Source: Oscillibacter sp. (GTDB lineage Bacteria; Bacillota; Clostridia; Oscillospirales; Oscillospiraceae). Taken from it: a stretch of DNA of 13,964 nt. Below, piece after piece: positions 1 to 7,106 of this stretch. The stretch is from assembly GCA_017380995.1 (NCBI GenBank), contig JAFOCY010000007.1, positions 1 to 13,964 on the forward strand, written 5' to 3'. Made by a program: the position numbers and the translations under genes. Position 1 is the stretch's first letter, and the number at the start of each line of letters is the position of its first letter. The notes below the pieces were generated by a model that was not told the origin of the DNA, did no database searches, and saw nothing but the letters and a program-made list of their open reading frames with translations.

Positions 1-260
1 AGATCGCCGCGGATCTTGCTCTTTTCAATGTCAGACGCAGTGATGGCAATGACGATCTCCACATCGTCCTTGAGCTGCTGGAGCATCCGGATCTTGCTGT
101 CCGGCTCAAACCCCGGCAGCACCCGGGAGGCATGATAGTCGTCAAAGAGCTTGCCGCCAAATTCCAGATACAGCTTGCCGCCGAACTGGGCGATCCGCTT
201 GCGGATCTGCTCAGACTGGGTGGCGAGGTACTTTTGATTGTCAAACCCGATGGCATTCAT
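1..260 (-). CDS. UPF0371 (DUF1846) family protein, 5' part only
   Basis: The first 86 codons of a minus-strand gene that runs off the left edge. The translation starts [20 protein letters not shown] and continues through [26 protein letters not shown]. This is the very conserved N-terminus of the DUF1846/UPF0371 family, a roughly 500-residue cytoplasmic protein of Firmicutes whose biochemical role I cannot state. The ATG at 260-258 is preceded by an AGAAGGGG-like ribosome binding site about 10 bases upstream and by a clear promoter at 303-331, so the start is secure. It is divergent from the AGCS transporter gene. The family call rests on recalled sequence similarity; the remaining four fifths of the protein cannot be checked here. 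Confidence 0.88.
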   Translation of the reverse strand, partial: MNAIGFDNQKYLATQSEQIRKRIAQFGGKLYLEFGGKLFDDYHASRVLPGFEPDSKIRMLQQLKDDVEIVIAITASDIEKSKIRGD

Positions 261-302
261 TCTGTACACAACCCCTTCTGTTCGTTTCACAAAATCGAAA
301 TT

Positions 303-331
303 AGTATACCACCATTTTTCCCGTTTGTGAA
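303..331 (-). promoter_or_regulatory. sigma-A type promoter for the UPF0371 gene
   Basis: Read on the minus strand, TTCACA (-35, plus positions 326-331) is followed after exactly 17 bases by TATACT (-10, plus 303-308), about 40 bases ahead of the ATG. Both boxes are close to consensus. No other nearby minus-strand gene could use it. Confidence 0.8.
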
Positions 332-485
332 GAAGTGACTTGGTCCCTCCGGGCAATGTTTGGCGCTTGATACAAAAGATCCTGTCAAAATGAACAGATT
401 TATAAAAAATTTGGGGCTTGACCGGAACGCCTTCATATGCTCCTTCTCCCGGGCATATATTCCTTTGAAAAGGGGGCTTGTATCC

Positions 486-1790
486 ATGGAATTTCTCTTC
501 ACCCTGCGCGCCGCCCTCTGGGGCGGCGGAACCATTGCACTTTTATTGGGGACAGGGGTCTTTTTATCCCTGCGCACCCGTTTTTTACCCCTGCGAAATA
601 TGGGAAAAGCCCTCCGCCTGGCCCTGAGCAAAGAGTCACGACAGGCCAAAAGCGGTGGGGTGAGTCCTTTTTCCGCTTTGATGACCGCCCTTTCCGCCAC
701 CATTGGGACGGGCAATATCGTAGGGGTGGCCGCAGCCCTCACCTCCGGCGGGCCGGGGGCTTTGGTCTGGATGGAGCTCAGCTCCCTCCCTGCCCTGGCC
801 ACCAAATTCTCCGAGTGTCTTCTCTCCGTGAAATACCGCCGCCGGAACAGGAGGGGAGAATGGATCGGCGGTCCCATGTATGTGATGGAATCCCGGCTGG
901 GCCGGCCCGGAAAGCTTCTGGCAGTGCTCTTTTCCCTCGCGGCAGTTCTGGTGGCCCTCTCCATGGGAAGCTCCGTACAGTCCAACGCCATGTCCCAGGC
1001 CCTGGCAGACTCCTTCTCCCTCTCTCCTTTCCTGGTAGGCGGAATAACGGCAAGCCTTGTTTTCCTGGTATCTCAGGGCGGCATCCGCTCCATCTCCCGC
1101 CTGGCGGAGATCCTGGTCCCCCTGATGGGCATTGGGTACATGGTGGCAGGGCTTTGGGTCATCCTTTGTCATCTGCCCGCCCTGCCGGGGGCCGTTATCG
1201 AAATGTTCCGGAACGCCTTTTCCCTGAGAGCCGCTGCGGGAGGGTTTCTGGGTGCAGCCCTTCAGCAGGGCATTGCCCGGGGCGTGCTGACCCACGAGGC
1301 CGGTCTTGGCTCCGCCGCCATCACCGCTGCCTGCTCCGATGACGGTGATCCTCTCCGCCAGGGCTATATCGCCGAGACCTCCGTGATTTTCGACACCTTT
1401 ATCCTCTGCACCGTTACCGGCCTTGCCATATTGAGTGCAGGGGTGATGGACGGAACGCGCACCGGGGCGGCGCTGACCATTGCCGCCTTTGAGACCGTCT
1501 TCGGCCACTTCGGCGGAGCCCTTCTCTCCATCGCCATTGTCCTGTTCGCCTTCTCTTCCATTTTGGGCTGGGCCTATCAGGGAGAATCCGCCTTTGCCTA
1601 TCTTTTCGGTCTGCGCTCTATTCCCCTTTTTCGCCTGGTCTACGCCCTCTCCGCCTTTTATGGGGCTGTTTCCGCCATGGATACGGTACTGGCCCTGAGC
1701 GACATCGCCAATGCCCTCATGTGTTACCCCAACCTCATCTGCCTGCTGCTCTTGTCCGGAACGGTGGCAAAAGAAGTCCGGAAGTCGTAA
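486..1790 (+). CDS. AGCS family sodium:amino-acid (alanine/glycine) symporter
   Basis: A 434-residue integral membrane protein of the alanine/glycine:cation symporter family, expected to import small neutral amino acids with Na+ across the cytoplasmic membrane. The family signature is intact: [20 protein letters not shown] at residues 63-82, then GGPGALVWM and [14 protein letters not shown], and GGPMY near residue 128. About ten hydrophobic segments fill the rest. An in-frame reading extends upstream to a TTG at 360. I chose the ATG at 486 because AAGGGGG (470-476) lies nine bases before it and because the extra 42 residues are charged and unlike the family. At 434 residues it is at the short end of the family. 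I found no convincing promoter in 332-485 and no terminator after the stop, so some read-through into the downstream GTPase operon is possible. The exact substrate cannot be read from the sequence. Confidence 0.92.
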   Translation: MEFLFTLRAALWGGGTIALLLGTGVFLSLRTRFLPLRNMGKALRLALSKESRQAKSGGVSPFSALMTALSATIGTGNIVGVAAALTSGGPGALVWMELSSLPALATKFSECLLSVKYRRRNRRGEWIGGPMYVMESRLGRPGKLLAVLFSLAAVLVALSMGSSVQSNAMSQALADSFSLSPFLVGGITASLVFLVSQGGIRSISRLAEILVPLMGIGYMVAGLWVILCHLPALPGAVIEMFRNAFSLRAAAGGFLGAALQQGIARGVLTHEAGLGSAAITAACSDDGDPLRQGYIAETSVIFDTFILCTVTGLAILSAGVMDGTRTGAALTIAAFETVFGHFGGALLSIAIVLFAFSSILGWAYQGESAFAYLFGLRSIPLFRLVYALSAFYGAVSAMDTVLALSDIANALMCYPNLICLLLLSGTVAKEVRKS

Positions 1791-1806
1791 AATTTTTGTG
1801 ACGGTG

Positions 1807-1834
1807 TTGAAATTTCCATTTTTAATGGTATGAT
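1807..1834 (+). promoter_or_regulatory. promoter of the CobW-type GTPase operon
   Basis: TTGAAA (1807-1812), a 16-base spacer and TATGAT (1829-1834), with a TGG triplet directly before the -10 giving an extended -10. It lies 38 bases ahead of the ATG at 1873, where AAAGGAA (1857-1863) is the ribosome binding site. I searched the surrounding AT-rich stretch (1791-1872) for a Zur-like palindrome and did not find a clear one. Confidence 0.7.
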
Positions 1835-1872
1835 ATGTTTGATATTTTATTTTAACAAAGGAATGATCCAAC

Positions 1873-3099
1873 ATGACGAAAATTGATATTTTTTCCGGTT
1901 TCTTAGGCGCCGGCAAGACTACTCTCATCAAAAAGCTTCTCTCTGAAGTTTACCAGGGCGAAAAGCTGGTGCTCATCGAAAATGAATTCGGCGAGATCAG
2001 CATTGACGGCGGCTTTTTGAAGGAGTCCGGCGTACAGATCTCCGAGATGTCCTCCGGCTGCATCTGCTGCTCCCTGGTGGGCGATTTCAACCAGGCCCTC
2101 AAGGACGTTGTGGCCCAGTATCAGCCTGACCGGGTGCTCATTGAGCCCTCCGGCGTGGGCAAGCTCAGCGATGTGATCGTGGCTGTTGAAAATGCCGTGG
2201 CCGAAAGCGAAGGCACCATGGTGCTGGGCAGCGCCGTTGCCGTGGTGGACGCCAGCAAGGTGAAGGTCTATATGAAGAACTTCGGCGAGTTTTATAACAA
2301 CCAGGTGGAGTCCGCCGGCACCCTGATCCTCTCCCGCACCCAGAAGCTGAGCGACGAAAAGCTCCATGCCGCCGTTGAAATGCTGCGGAAGAAGAATCCC
2401 GACGCCGCCATCCTCACCACTCCCTGGGATGAGCTTTCCGGCAAGACCATCCTCTCCGCCATTGAGAAGGTGTCCCTGGCCGATGAGCTGCTGGAAAAAA
2501 TGCGCTCCGAGCACGAGGAGCACGAGCATCACCATCATCATGACCACGATGAGCATTGCGAGTGCGGCTGCCACGACCATGAGCATCATCACCACCATGA
2601 CCATGACGAGCACTGCGACTGCGGCTGCCATGACCACGAGCATCATCACCACCATGACCATGACGAGCACTGCGACTGCGGCTGCCATGACCACGAGCAC
2701 CACCATCACCACGACCACGATGAGCACTGTGAGTGCGGCTGCCATGACCACGAGCACCACCATCACCACGACCACGACGAGCACTGCAACTGCGGCTGCC
2801 ACGATCATGACCATCACCATCATCACGCCGATGAGGTCTTCACCTCCTGGGGCGTGGAGACACCCAAGAAGTTTACCGAAGGTGCCATCCACGAGATCCT
2901 GGAGGAGCTGGACTCCGGCGAATATGGCAAGGTCCTGCGTGCCAAGGGCATCGTCAATGGCGAAAACGGCTGGATCGAGTTTGACTACGTCCCCGAGGAG
3001 CACGAGATCCGCGCGGGCCACCCCGACTATACCGGCCGCCTGTGCGTCATCGGCGCGGAGCTGGACGAGGGCAAGCTGAAGACCCTCTTCGGTCTGTAA
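1873..3099 (+). CDS. CobW/COG0523 family GTPase with His/Cys-rich tandem-repeat insert (putative metallochaperone)
   Basis: A 408-residue G3E-family P-loop GTPase. Visible in order: Walker A GFLGAGKT (residues 9-16), the ENEFGE motif (36-41), the metal-binding GCICC motif of COG0523 proteins (62-66), the Walker B-region EPSG (91-94), then a histidine-rich insert (about 216-318) and a CobW C-terminal domain (about 319-408). COG0523 proteins move or insert Zn, Co or Ni in the cytoplasm using GTP; the exact metal is unknown here, with zinc the likeliest inference. The insert holds five 19-residue units, each with nine His and three Cys, far more than the usual short His stretch. The base-recognition motif is not NKxD: the equivalent place reads SRTQ (154-157). 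It is first in a tight operon. The next gene's ribosome binding site overlaps its stop codon. Confidence 0.9.
   Translation: MTKIDIFSGFLGAGKTTLIKKLLSEVYQGEKLVLIENEFGEISIDGGFLKESGVQISEMSSGCICCSLVGDFNQALKDVVAQYQPDRVLIEPSGVGKLSDVIVAVENAVAESEGTMVLGSAVAVVDASKVKVYMKNFGEFYNNQVESAGTLILSRTQKLSDEKLHAAVEMLRKKNPDAAILTTPWDELSGKTILSAIEKVSLADELLEKMRSEHEEHEHHHHHDHDEHCECGCHDHEHHHHHDHDEHCDCGCHDHEHHHHHDHDEHCDCGCHDHEHHHHHDHDEHCECGCHDHEHHHHHDHDEHCNCGCHDHDHHHHHADEVFTSWGVETPKKFTEGAIHEILEELDSGEYGKVLRAKGIVNGENGWIEFDYVPEEHEIRAGHPDYTGRLCVIGAELDEGKLKTLFGL
2527..2826 (+). repeat. 57-bp coding tandem repeat (5 copies) encoding a His/Cys metal-binding array
   Basis: Five uninterrupted 57-base units run from 2527 to 2811, followed by a partial unit of five His codons (2812-2826). 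Each encodes the pattern HHHHHDHDEHCxCGCHDHE, where x is E, D, D, E or N. Units 2 (2584-2640) and 3 (2641-2697) are identical base for base. Units 4 and 5 differ from each other at a few mostly silent positions, and unit 1 is the most diverged along with the final one. The array keeps frame because its period is a multiple of three. It carries about 50 His and 15 Cys and lies between the GTPase domain and the C-terminal domain. Confidence 0.97.
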
Positions 3100-3111
3100 G
3101 GAGGCGCCCAT

Positions 3112-4050
3112 ATGCCCAAGAACGACATTCCCGTTTATCTGGTCGCCGGTTTCCTGGACGGCGGCAAGACCAACTTTATCAACGGCATCCTCCAGGACGG
3201 CTTTGCCAGAGAGGACCGTACCCTTCTCATCTGCTGCGAAGAGGGTGAGGAGGAATATGATGAATCCGCCCTGGGAAACGTCACCGTAGTGTACGTGGAC
3301 GAGGAGAAGGACCTCCTTTGCTCCCAGCTGAAGGCCTGGGAAAAGCTGTACCGTCCCAAGCAGGTCATCATCGAATACAATGGTATGTGGCAGCTGGAGC
3401 GGCTGTACCGGGACGTCCTGCCCGCCAACTGGGTCCTCTATCAGATCATGACCTTCGTGGACGCCGCCACCTTTGAGCCCTATGCCCGGAACATGGGCCA
3501 GCTAATGATGGAAAAGGTGATGAACACGGACCTGCTGGTCTTCAACCGCGCCACCCCCGAGGTCCGGGACGCTCTGCGCCAGCGGAACCTCCGGATGGTG
3601 AACCGTCAGGCAGATATTTTCTTTGAAATGATGGACGGCACCAGCGAGGAGTACCTCACCGGCGATGAATGCCCCTTTGATCTGGACCAGGAGGTCATCC
3701 ACATCCCTGATGAGGACTTTGGCGTCTGGTACGTGGATGTGATGGACCACCCTGACCGGTACGAGGGCAAGCTGGTTCACATGAAGCTGATCATGTGTCA
3801 CTCCAAGCAGTTCCCCGGTGTGGACTGTCCCGGCCGCTTTGCCATGGTCTGCTGCGAAAACGACATCCAGTTCCTGGGTCTCATTGCCAAGGGTGAGGGC
3901 CTGAGCCAGTACAATAACCACGACTGGATCGAAGTCACTGCCAAAATGGGTATCGAATCCCACGCCGCCTACCAGGGCGAGGGTCCTGTGATGCACATTG
4001 TCTCCATCGCTCCCTGCGAAAAGATCGAGCAGGACATCGTAAGCTTTTGA
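3112..4050 (+). CDS. Divergent CobW-like P-loop protein with YcgQ/DUF1980-like C-terminal domain
   Basis: A 312-residue protein, the second gene of the operon, with AAGGAGG (3098-3104) overlapping the previous stop. The N-terminal half follows the CobW plan: IPVYLVAGFLDGGKTNFI with a P-loop at residues 13-20, then an EYNG (88-91) where CobW proteins have EPSG. The GCxCC metal motif is missing; ICCEEGEEEYD (40-50) lies after the second strand instead. NRAT replaces NKxD. The C-terminal part (about 203-312) reads WYVDVMDHPDRYEGKLV, then CPGRFAMVCCENDIQFLG and later a PVMHI..I.PCEKIEQD ending. This resembles the C-terminal domain of YcgQ/UPF0703 (TIGR03943) proteins, which elsewhere pair with a predicted permease. 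That match is from memory and should be tested. Cys229, His230, Cys239 and the Cys247-Cys248 pair are candidate metal ligands. Likely a partner of the upstream GTPase in metal delivery; this is inference. Confidence 0.75.
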   Translation: MPKNDIPVYLVAGFLDGGKTNFINGILQDGFAREDRTLLICCEEGEEEYDESALGNVTVVYVDEEKDLLCSQLKAWEKLYRPKQVIIEYNGMWQLERLYRDVLPANWVLYQIMTFVDAATFEPYARNMGQLMMEKVMNTDLLVFNRATPEVRDALRQRNLRMVNRQADIFFEMMDGTSEEYLTGDECPFDLDQEVIHIPDEDFGVWYVDVMDHPDRYEGKLVHMKLIMCHSKQFPGVDCPGRFAMVCCENDIQFLGLIAKGEGLSQYNNHDWIEVTAKMGIESHAAYQGEGPVMHIVSIAPCEKIEQDIVSF

Positions 4051-4565
4051 TGAAAAGCCGGGAAATTGCCCTATGCGGTATGCTGAATGCCCTGGCGGTG
4101 GTTCTCATGAACCTGGGAAGCCTGGTTCCTCTGGCCACCTTCTGCACGCCCCTTCTTGCCATGCTGGTGCTGCTGCCGGTACTGGAGGAGTACGGAGCGC
4201 GGATGGGTTGGGCGGCCTGGGTCTCCGTCAGCATCCTCTCCCTGCTGCTGGTGACGGACCGGGAAACGGCGTTGGTGTATGTCTTTTTCGGTTGGTATCC
4301 CATGGTGCGGCCCAAGGTGGCTGCCATCCGGTCCAAAGTACTGCGCTTTGGCGTAAAGTTCCTGATCTGTAACGGTCTGATCTTCACACTCTATGGATTG
4401 GTGCTGCGGCTGATGGGATTGACCGCCGACCTGTTGGACTCCACCCGCCTCATGAACGCCCTCCTGCTGATTCTGGGAAACCTTGTGTTTTTCCTGACGG
4501 ACCTGGTTTTGCAGCGCATGACTCTGGTGTGGACGGTAAAGCTGCGGAAACGTTTTTTCAAATAA
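4050..4565 (+). CDS. Small multi-spanning membrane protein, possibly an ECF-type S-component (function unknown)
   Basis: A 171-residue very hydrophobic protein. Its ATG shares one base with the TGA of the preceding gene (TGATG at 4048-4052). There is no good ribosome binding site of its own, so translation is probably coupled. About five or six membrane segments can be drawn, near residues 6-21, 25-46, 54-68, 73-84, 102-122 and 136-153, ending in a basic tail. Size, topology and the N-terminal ALCGMLNALAVVLM segment are reminiscent of ECF-transporter substrate-binding (S) components and related small clostridial membrane proteins, but I do not recognise a named family with confidence. A TTG one codon earlier (4047) is the only alternative start. 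Its place behind two CobW-type proteins suggests a role in metal transport or sensing, which remains inference. Confidence 0.7.
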   Translation: MKSREIALCGMLNALAVVLMNLGSLVPLATFCTPLLAMLVLLPVLEEYGARMGWAAWVSVSILSLLLVTDRETALVYVFFGWYPMVRPKVAAIRSKVLRFGVKFLICNGLIFTLYGLVLRLMGLTADLLDSTRLMNALLLILGNLVFFLTDLVLQRMTLVWTVKLRKRFFK

Positions 4566-4570
4566 CAGCA

Positions 4571-4612
4571 AAAATACCTGTTTACCTTTTGCAAGGTAAA
4601 CAGGTATTTTTT
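4571..4612. terminator. bidirectional rho-independent terminator
   Basis: A perfect 16-bp stem (4571-4586 with 4595-4610) encloses TTTTGCAA, two further bases of which can pair on each side. A T-run follows on the plus strand (4607-4612) and an A-run precedes it (4570-4574), so it can stop the GTPase operon from the left and uvrC from the right. The uvrC stop codon (4611-4613) overlaps its end. Confidence 0.93.
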
Positions 4613-6428
4613 ATCCGTGAAAATGGTTCCACAGCGTCTGGGCAACATTCCGGGGCAAAACTACCGTCAGCTGCTCCACATCCGCCTCCCGGATGGCCTT
4701 GATGGTGCCAAAATGCTTTCTCAGCTCTGCCTTGCGCTTTTCTCCCACGCCCGGGATACCATCCAGAGCGGACTTCAAGGTAGATTTCGTGTGGCTTTCG
4801 TGGTGGAAGGTGATGGCAAAGCGGTGGGTCTCCTCCTGGATCTGTCCGATGAGGGAAAAGACCGCGGGATTGCCCACAATACCGATCTCCCGGCCCTCCG
4901 GGGTGATGAGTGCCCGGGTCCGGTGACGGTCGTCCTTTACCATGCCGAAAATGGGAACGGTGACGCCAAAGCGCTCCGCCACCTCCAGGGCGGCCCGGGC
5001 GTGGGTCTGGCCGCCGTCAATGAGGAACACATCAGGCAGGGGGAGGAACTTCTCGTCCCCATCCGCCGCGTGCTGAAGGCGGCGGCGCAGAACCTCCTGC
5101 ATGGAAGCATAGTCGTCCGGGTGGCCCTGCAGCTCCTTGATGCGAAAGCGGCGGTAAGCGCTTTTCAGAGGTCGCGTGCCGTTATAAACCACCATGGAGG
5201 CCACGATATCGCTCTTACCGGTATTGGAGATATCGAAGGACTCCATCCGCCCCGGCGGGGCCGGCAGGTCCAGCATCTTCCCCAGGACCTCCAACGTGTG
5301 GGCCACCCGCTCGGCGGCCGTGGTGGCTCGCTCCGCCTCCTCCTGAGCGTTGCGCTGGGCCATGGAGCGGAGGTCCGCCTTCTCTCCCCGCTGGGGGACA
5401 TGGACCCAGACCTTATGTCCTGCCCGGCGGGTCAGAACTTCAGAGAGATTCTCACATTCTCCGGTATCAAAGGGCAGTAATATCTCATGGGGCAAAATCG
5501 CCCTGGGCAGATAATACTGGGCGGTGAGAGCAGAGAGCATTTCCGCTTCTGTCTCTTCAATGGGAGCGGTAAACAACTCCGTCTCCCGTCCCGCCAGATT
5601 CCCCTCCTCCATATGAAGGATGGCGTAGCAGCATTTCCCGCTGCCCCGGTAAATGCCCCAGATATCCGTATCAGCGCAAAGGCCGGCAATGACGGTCTGC
5701 TTTTTGGAAAGGGCACTGATGGCATTGATGCGGTCCCTGATAGCGGCTGCCTGCTCAAAGCGCAGCGCTTCCGCCTCCTCCTCCATCTCCGCCTTCATAT
5801 CCCGCAGCAGCTGTTTCGATCTTCCTTCCAGGAGCTGGGCGGCCTGTTGGATGCGGCGCTGGTACTCCTCCCGGGGCATTTCCGTTCGGCAAAAGCCATC
5901 GCACCGGCCCATGTGGAAATTCAGACAGGGGCGCTCTGCCCCAATATCCCGGGGGAACTTGCGGCTGCAGGTAGGAAGACGCAGGGCGGAGAGCACCGCG
6001 TCCAACGCCTGGCGGGTCTCATAGCGCCCACCGAAGGGGCCAAAGTACCGGGCATTGTCCGCCGCAGGGCGGTTCACCAGGGAGAAGCGGGGATAGTCTT
6101 CCTTAGACAAGCGGATGAAAGGGTACCCTTTATCATCCTTCAGGAGGATGTTATAATGGGGCATATGGCGCTTGATAAGGGAATTTTCCAGCACCAAAGC
6201 CTCAAACTCCGAGGAGACAAAGATGGTATCGAAATGATCCACCTGAGAGACCATATTTCGGGTCTTGATGTTATGAGAAGCGCTGTCCTGGAAATACTGG
6301 CTCACCCGGTTTTTCAGTTTCTTGGCCTTGCCCACATAGATGACCTTGCCGGTCTTATCCATCATCAGATACACACCGGGGGCCAGGGGCAGGTCATTGG
6401 CCTTTTGCCGCAGCTCGTCTTTTGTCAT
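4611..6428 (-). CDS. uvrC: Excinuclease ABC subunit C
   Basis: A 605-residue UvrC, the nuclease that makes both incisions around DNA lesions after UvrAB loading. Domains in order: GIY-YIG nuclease with GVY (18-20), YVG (31-33) and Arg41; a cysteine cluster CLNFHMGRCDGFC; a UVR helix pair (EALRFEQAAAIRDRINAI) that contacts UvrB; the RNase H-like endonuclease half with SFDISNTG and FLIDGGQTH; and C-terminal helix-hairpin-helix motifs (GIPGVGEKRKAEL, then FGTIKAI). The length is normal for the family and no key motif is missing. The ATG at 6428-6426 has AAGGAG (plus 6434-6439) upstream. Only about 45 bases separate it from the terminator behind ptsH, and I see no promoter there. Expression may rely on read-through from ptsH or a weak promoter. 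Confidence 0.97.
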   Translation of the reverse strand: MTKDELRQKANDLPLAPGVYLMMDKTGKVIYVGKAKKLKNRVSQYFQDSASHNIKTRNMVSQVDHFDTIFVSSEFEALVLENSLIKRHMPHYNILLKDDKGYPFIRLSKEDYPRFSLVNRPAADNARYFGPFGGRYETRQALDAVLSALRLPTCSRKFPRDIGAERPCLNFHMGRCDGFCRTEMPREEYQRRIQQAAQLLEGRSKQLLRDMKAEMEEEAEALRFEQAAAIRDRINAISALSKKQTVIAGLCADTDIWGIYRGSGKCCYAILHMEEGNLAGRETELFTAPIEETEAEMLSALTAQYYLPRAILPHEILLPFDTGECENLSEVLTRRAGHKVWVHVPQRGEKADLRSMAQRNAQEEAERATTAAERVAHTLEVLGKMLDLPAPPGRMESFDISNTGKSDIVASMVVYNGTRPLKSAYRRFRIKELQGHPDDYASMQEVLRRRLQHAADGDEKFLPLPDVFLIDGGQTHARAALEVAERFGVTVPIFGMVKDDRHRTRALITPEGREIGIVGNPAVFSLIGQIQEETHRFAITFHHESHTKSTLKSALDGIPGVGEKRKAELRKHFGTIKAIREADVEQLTVVLPRNVAQTLWNHFHG

Positions 6429-6475
6429 AAGCGCTCCTTCCTTGGGGTTTGCAGGGCTGGAAATGCAGGGGGTAA

Positions 6476-6503
6476 AAAAGCAGCTCCTTTCGGAGCTGCT
6501 TTT
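6476..6503 (-). terminator. rho-independent terminator after ptsH
   Basis: A perfect 12-bp stem (6476-6487 with 6492-6503) closes on a TTTC/GAAA loop. Read on the minus strand it ends in a run of Ts (plus A-run 6474-6479). It lies 20 bases beyond the ptsH stop and about 45 bases before the uvrC start. Confidence 0.9.
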
Positions 6504-6523
6504 AAGGTGTTGTATCCTTTGGA

Positions 6524-6787
6524 TTACTCGCCAAAATTGTCGTTCACCAGCTCCACCAGAGCGCCGACAGCTTCCTTCTCGTCAGCACCATCAGCGATGA
6601 GGGTGATAGCAGTGCCCTTCACGATGCCCAGGGACAGAACGCCCAGCAGGCTCTTTGCGTTGACACGACGATCTTCCTTCTCGACCCAGATACCGCTCTT
6701 GAACTCGTTAGCCTTCTGAATGAAGAAAGTGGCGGGTCTTGCGTGCAGACCGACTTCGTTGTTAACAATGATCTCCTGCGTATACAT
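6524..6787 (-). CDS. ptsH: HPr phosphocarrier protein of the PTS
   Basis: An 87-residue cytosolic HPr, which passes phosphate from Enzyme I to sugar-specific EIIA domains. His15 sits in the active-site signature GLHARPA. Ser46 in NAKSLLGV is the site used by HPr kinase/phosphorylase in Firmicutes for catabolite control. The ORF can be extended nine codons upstream, but the ATG at 6787 gives the family start MYTQEIIVNNEVG and has AAAGGAG (plus 6797-6803) nine bases before it. No Enzyme I gene (ptsI) follows; uvrC comes next after a terminator. Stand-alone HPr genes of this type are common in Clostridia. It could also be a Crh-like paralogue, but a true HPr is preferred because His15 is present. 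Confidence 0.96.
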   Translation of the reverse strand: MYTQEIIVNNEVGLHARPATFFIQKANEFKSGIWVEKEDRRVNAKSLLGVLSLGIVKGTAITLIADGADEKEAVGALVELVNDNFGE

Positions 6788-6856
6788 GATACAGCTCTCC
6801 TTTTCCAATACCAAGTTGATTTGTCAGCGAGGTATGACGAATCTATAACCAGTATT

Positions 6857-6885
6857 ATCATACCCGTTTTTTGCCATTCCGTCAA
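6857..6885 (-). promoter_or_regulatory. sigma-A promoter of ptsH
   Basis: On the minus strand TTGACG (plus 6880-6885), a 17-base spacer, then TATGAT (plus 6857-6862). It lies about 70 bases ahead of the ptsH ATG, leaving a leader of roughly 60 bases. Beyond it, 6886-7106 holds no gene that I can support: it is the shared upstream region with the divergent lipoprotein gene. Confidence 0.85.
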
Positions 6886-7106
6886 CGGTGAATTTCAAAA
6901 ACATTTCCCAAAATCCTTTTCACATCAAAACAGTTTTCAGCGCTTTTCACCAGAGTTTTCTTGCATCCCCGGTCCCTATGCTTTCCTTGCCCAAATACAT
7001 GTTTCTCCGGTACAGGCAGAAACTTCCTGGACTTGATTTATCATATGCGCAGACAATAAGGCTTGGGTATCGCAAGCACGTTTCCAACAAAAAAGGAGAG
7101 GGAAGC

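Noticed and set aside
360..485. TTG-initiated N-terminal extension of the AGCS transporter
   Set aside because: No ribosome binding site before the TTG, charged residues unlike the family, and a good AAGGGGG nine bases ahead of the ATG at 486.
1791..1872. Zur-type operator ahead of the CobW operon
   Set aside because: Expected from the biology, but no TCGTAAT-N-ATTACGA-like palindrome is visible; only an AT-rich promoter region.
636..1931. Long minus-strand open frame opposite the AGCS gene
   Set aside because: Composition (Gly, Gln, His rich without domains) is typical of an antisense shadow of a GC-rich gene.
2527..2826. CRISPR array interpretation of the regular repeats
   Set aside because: The units are contiguous without spacers, in frame and protein coding.
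1903..3111. Long minus-strand open frame opposite the His-repeat GTPase
   Set aside because: It is the mirror of the repeat array (Val/Met/Ala runs), has no ribosome binding site and no family features; the plus frame has all GTPase motifs.
5487..6719. Long plus-strand open frame opposite uvrC and ptsH
   Set aside because: It spans two well-supported genes and the terminator between them and shows no recognisable protein features.
6930..6952. cre-like sequence (AGCGCTTTTCA) upstream of the ptsH promoter
   Set aside because: Only the core and one half resemble a CcpA site; the mismatches in the other half and the position upstream of the -35 make it unconvincing.
7033..7061. Promoter for the lipoprotein gene (TTGATT then an ATAAGG-like -10)
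   Set aside because: The -10 match is poor at every allowed spacing; the true promoter was not identified.
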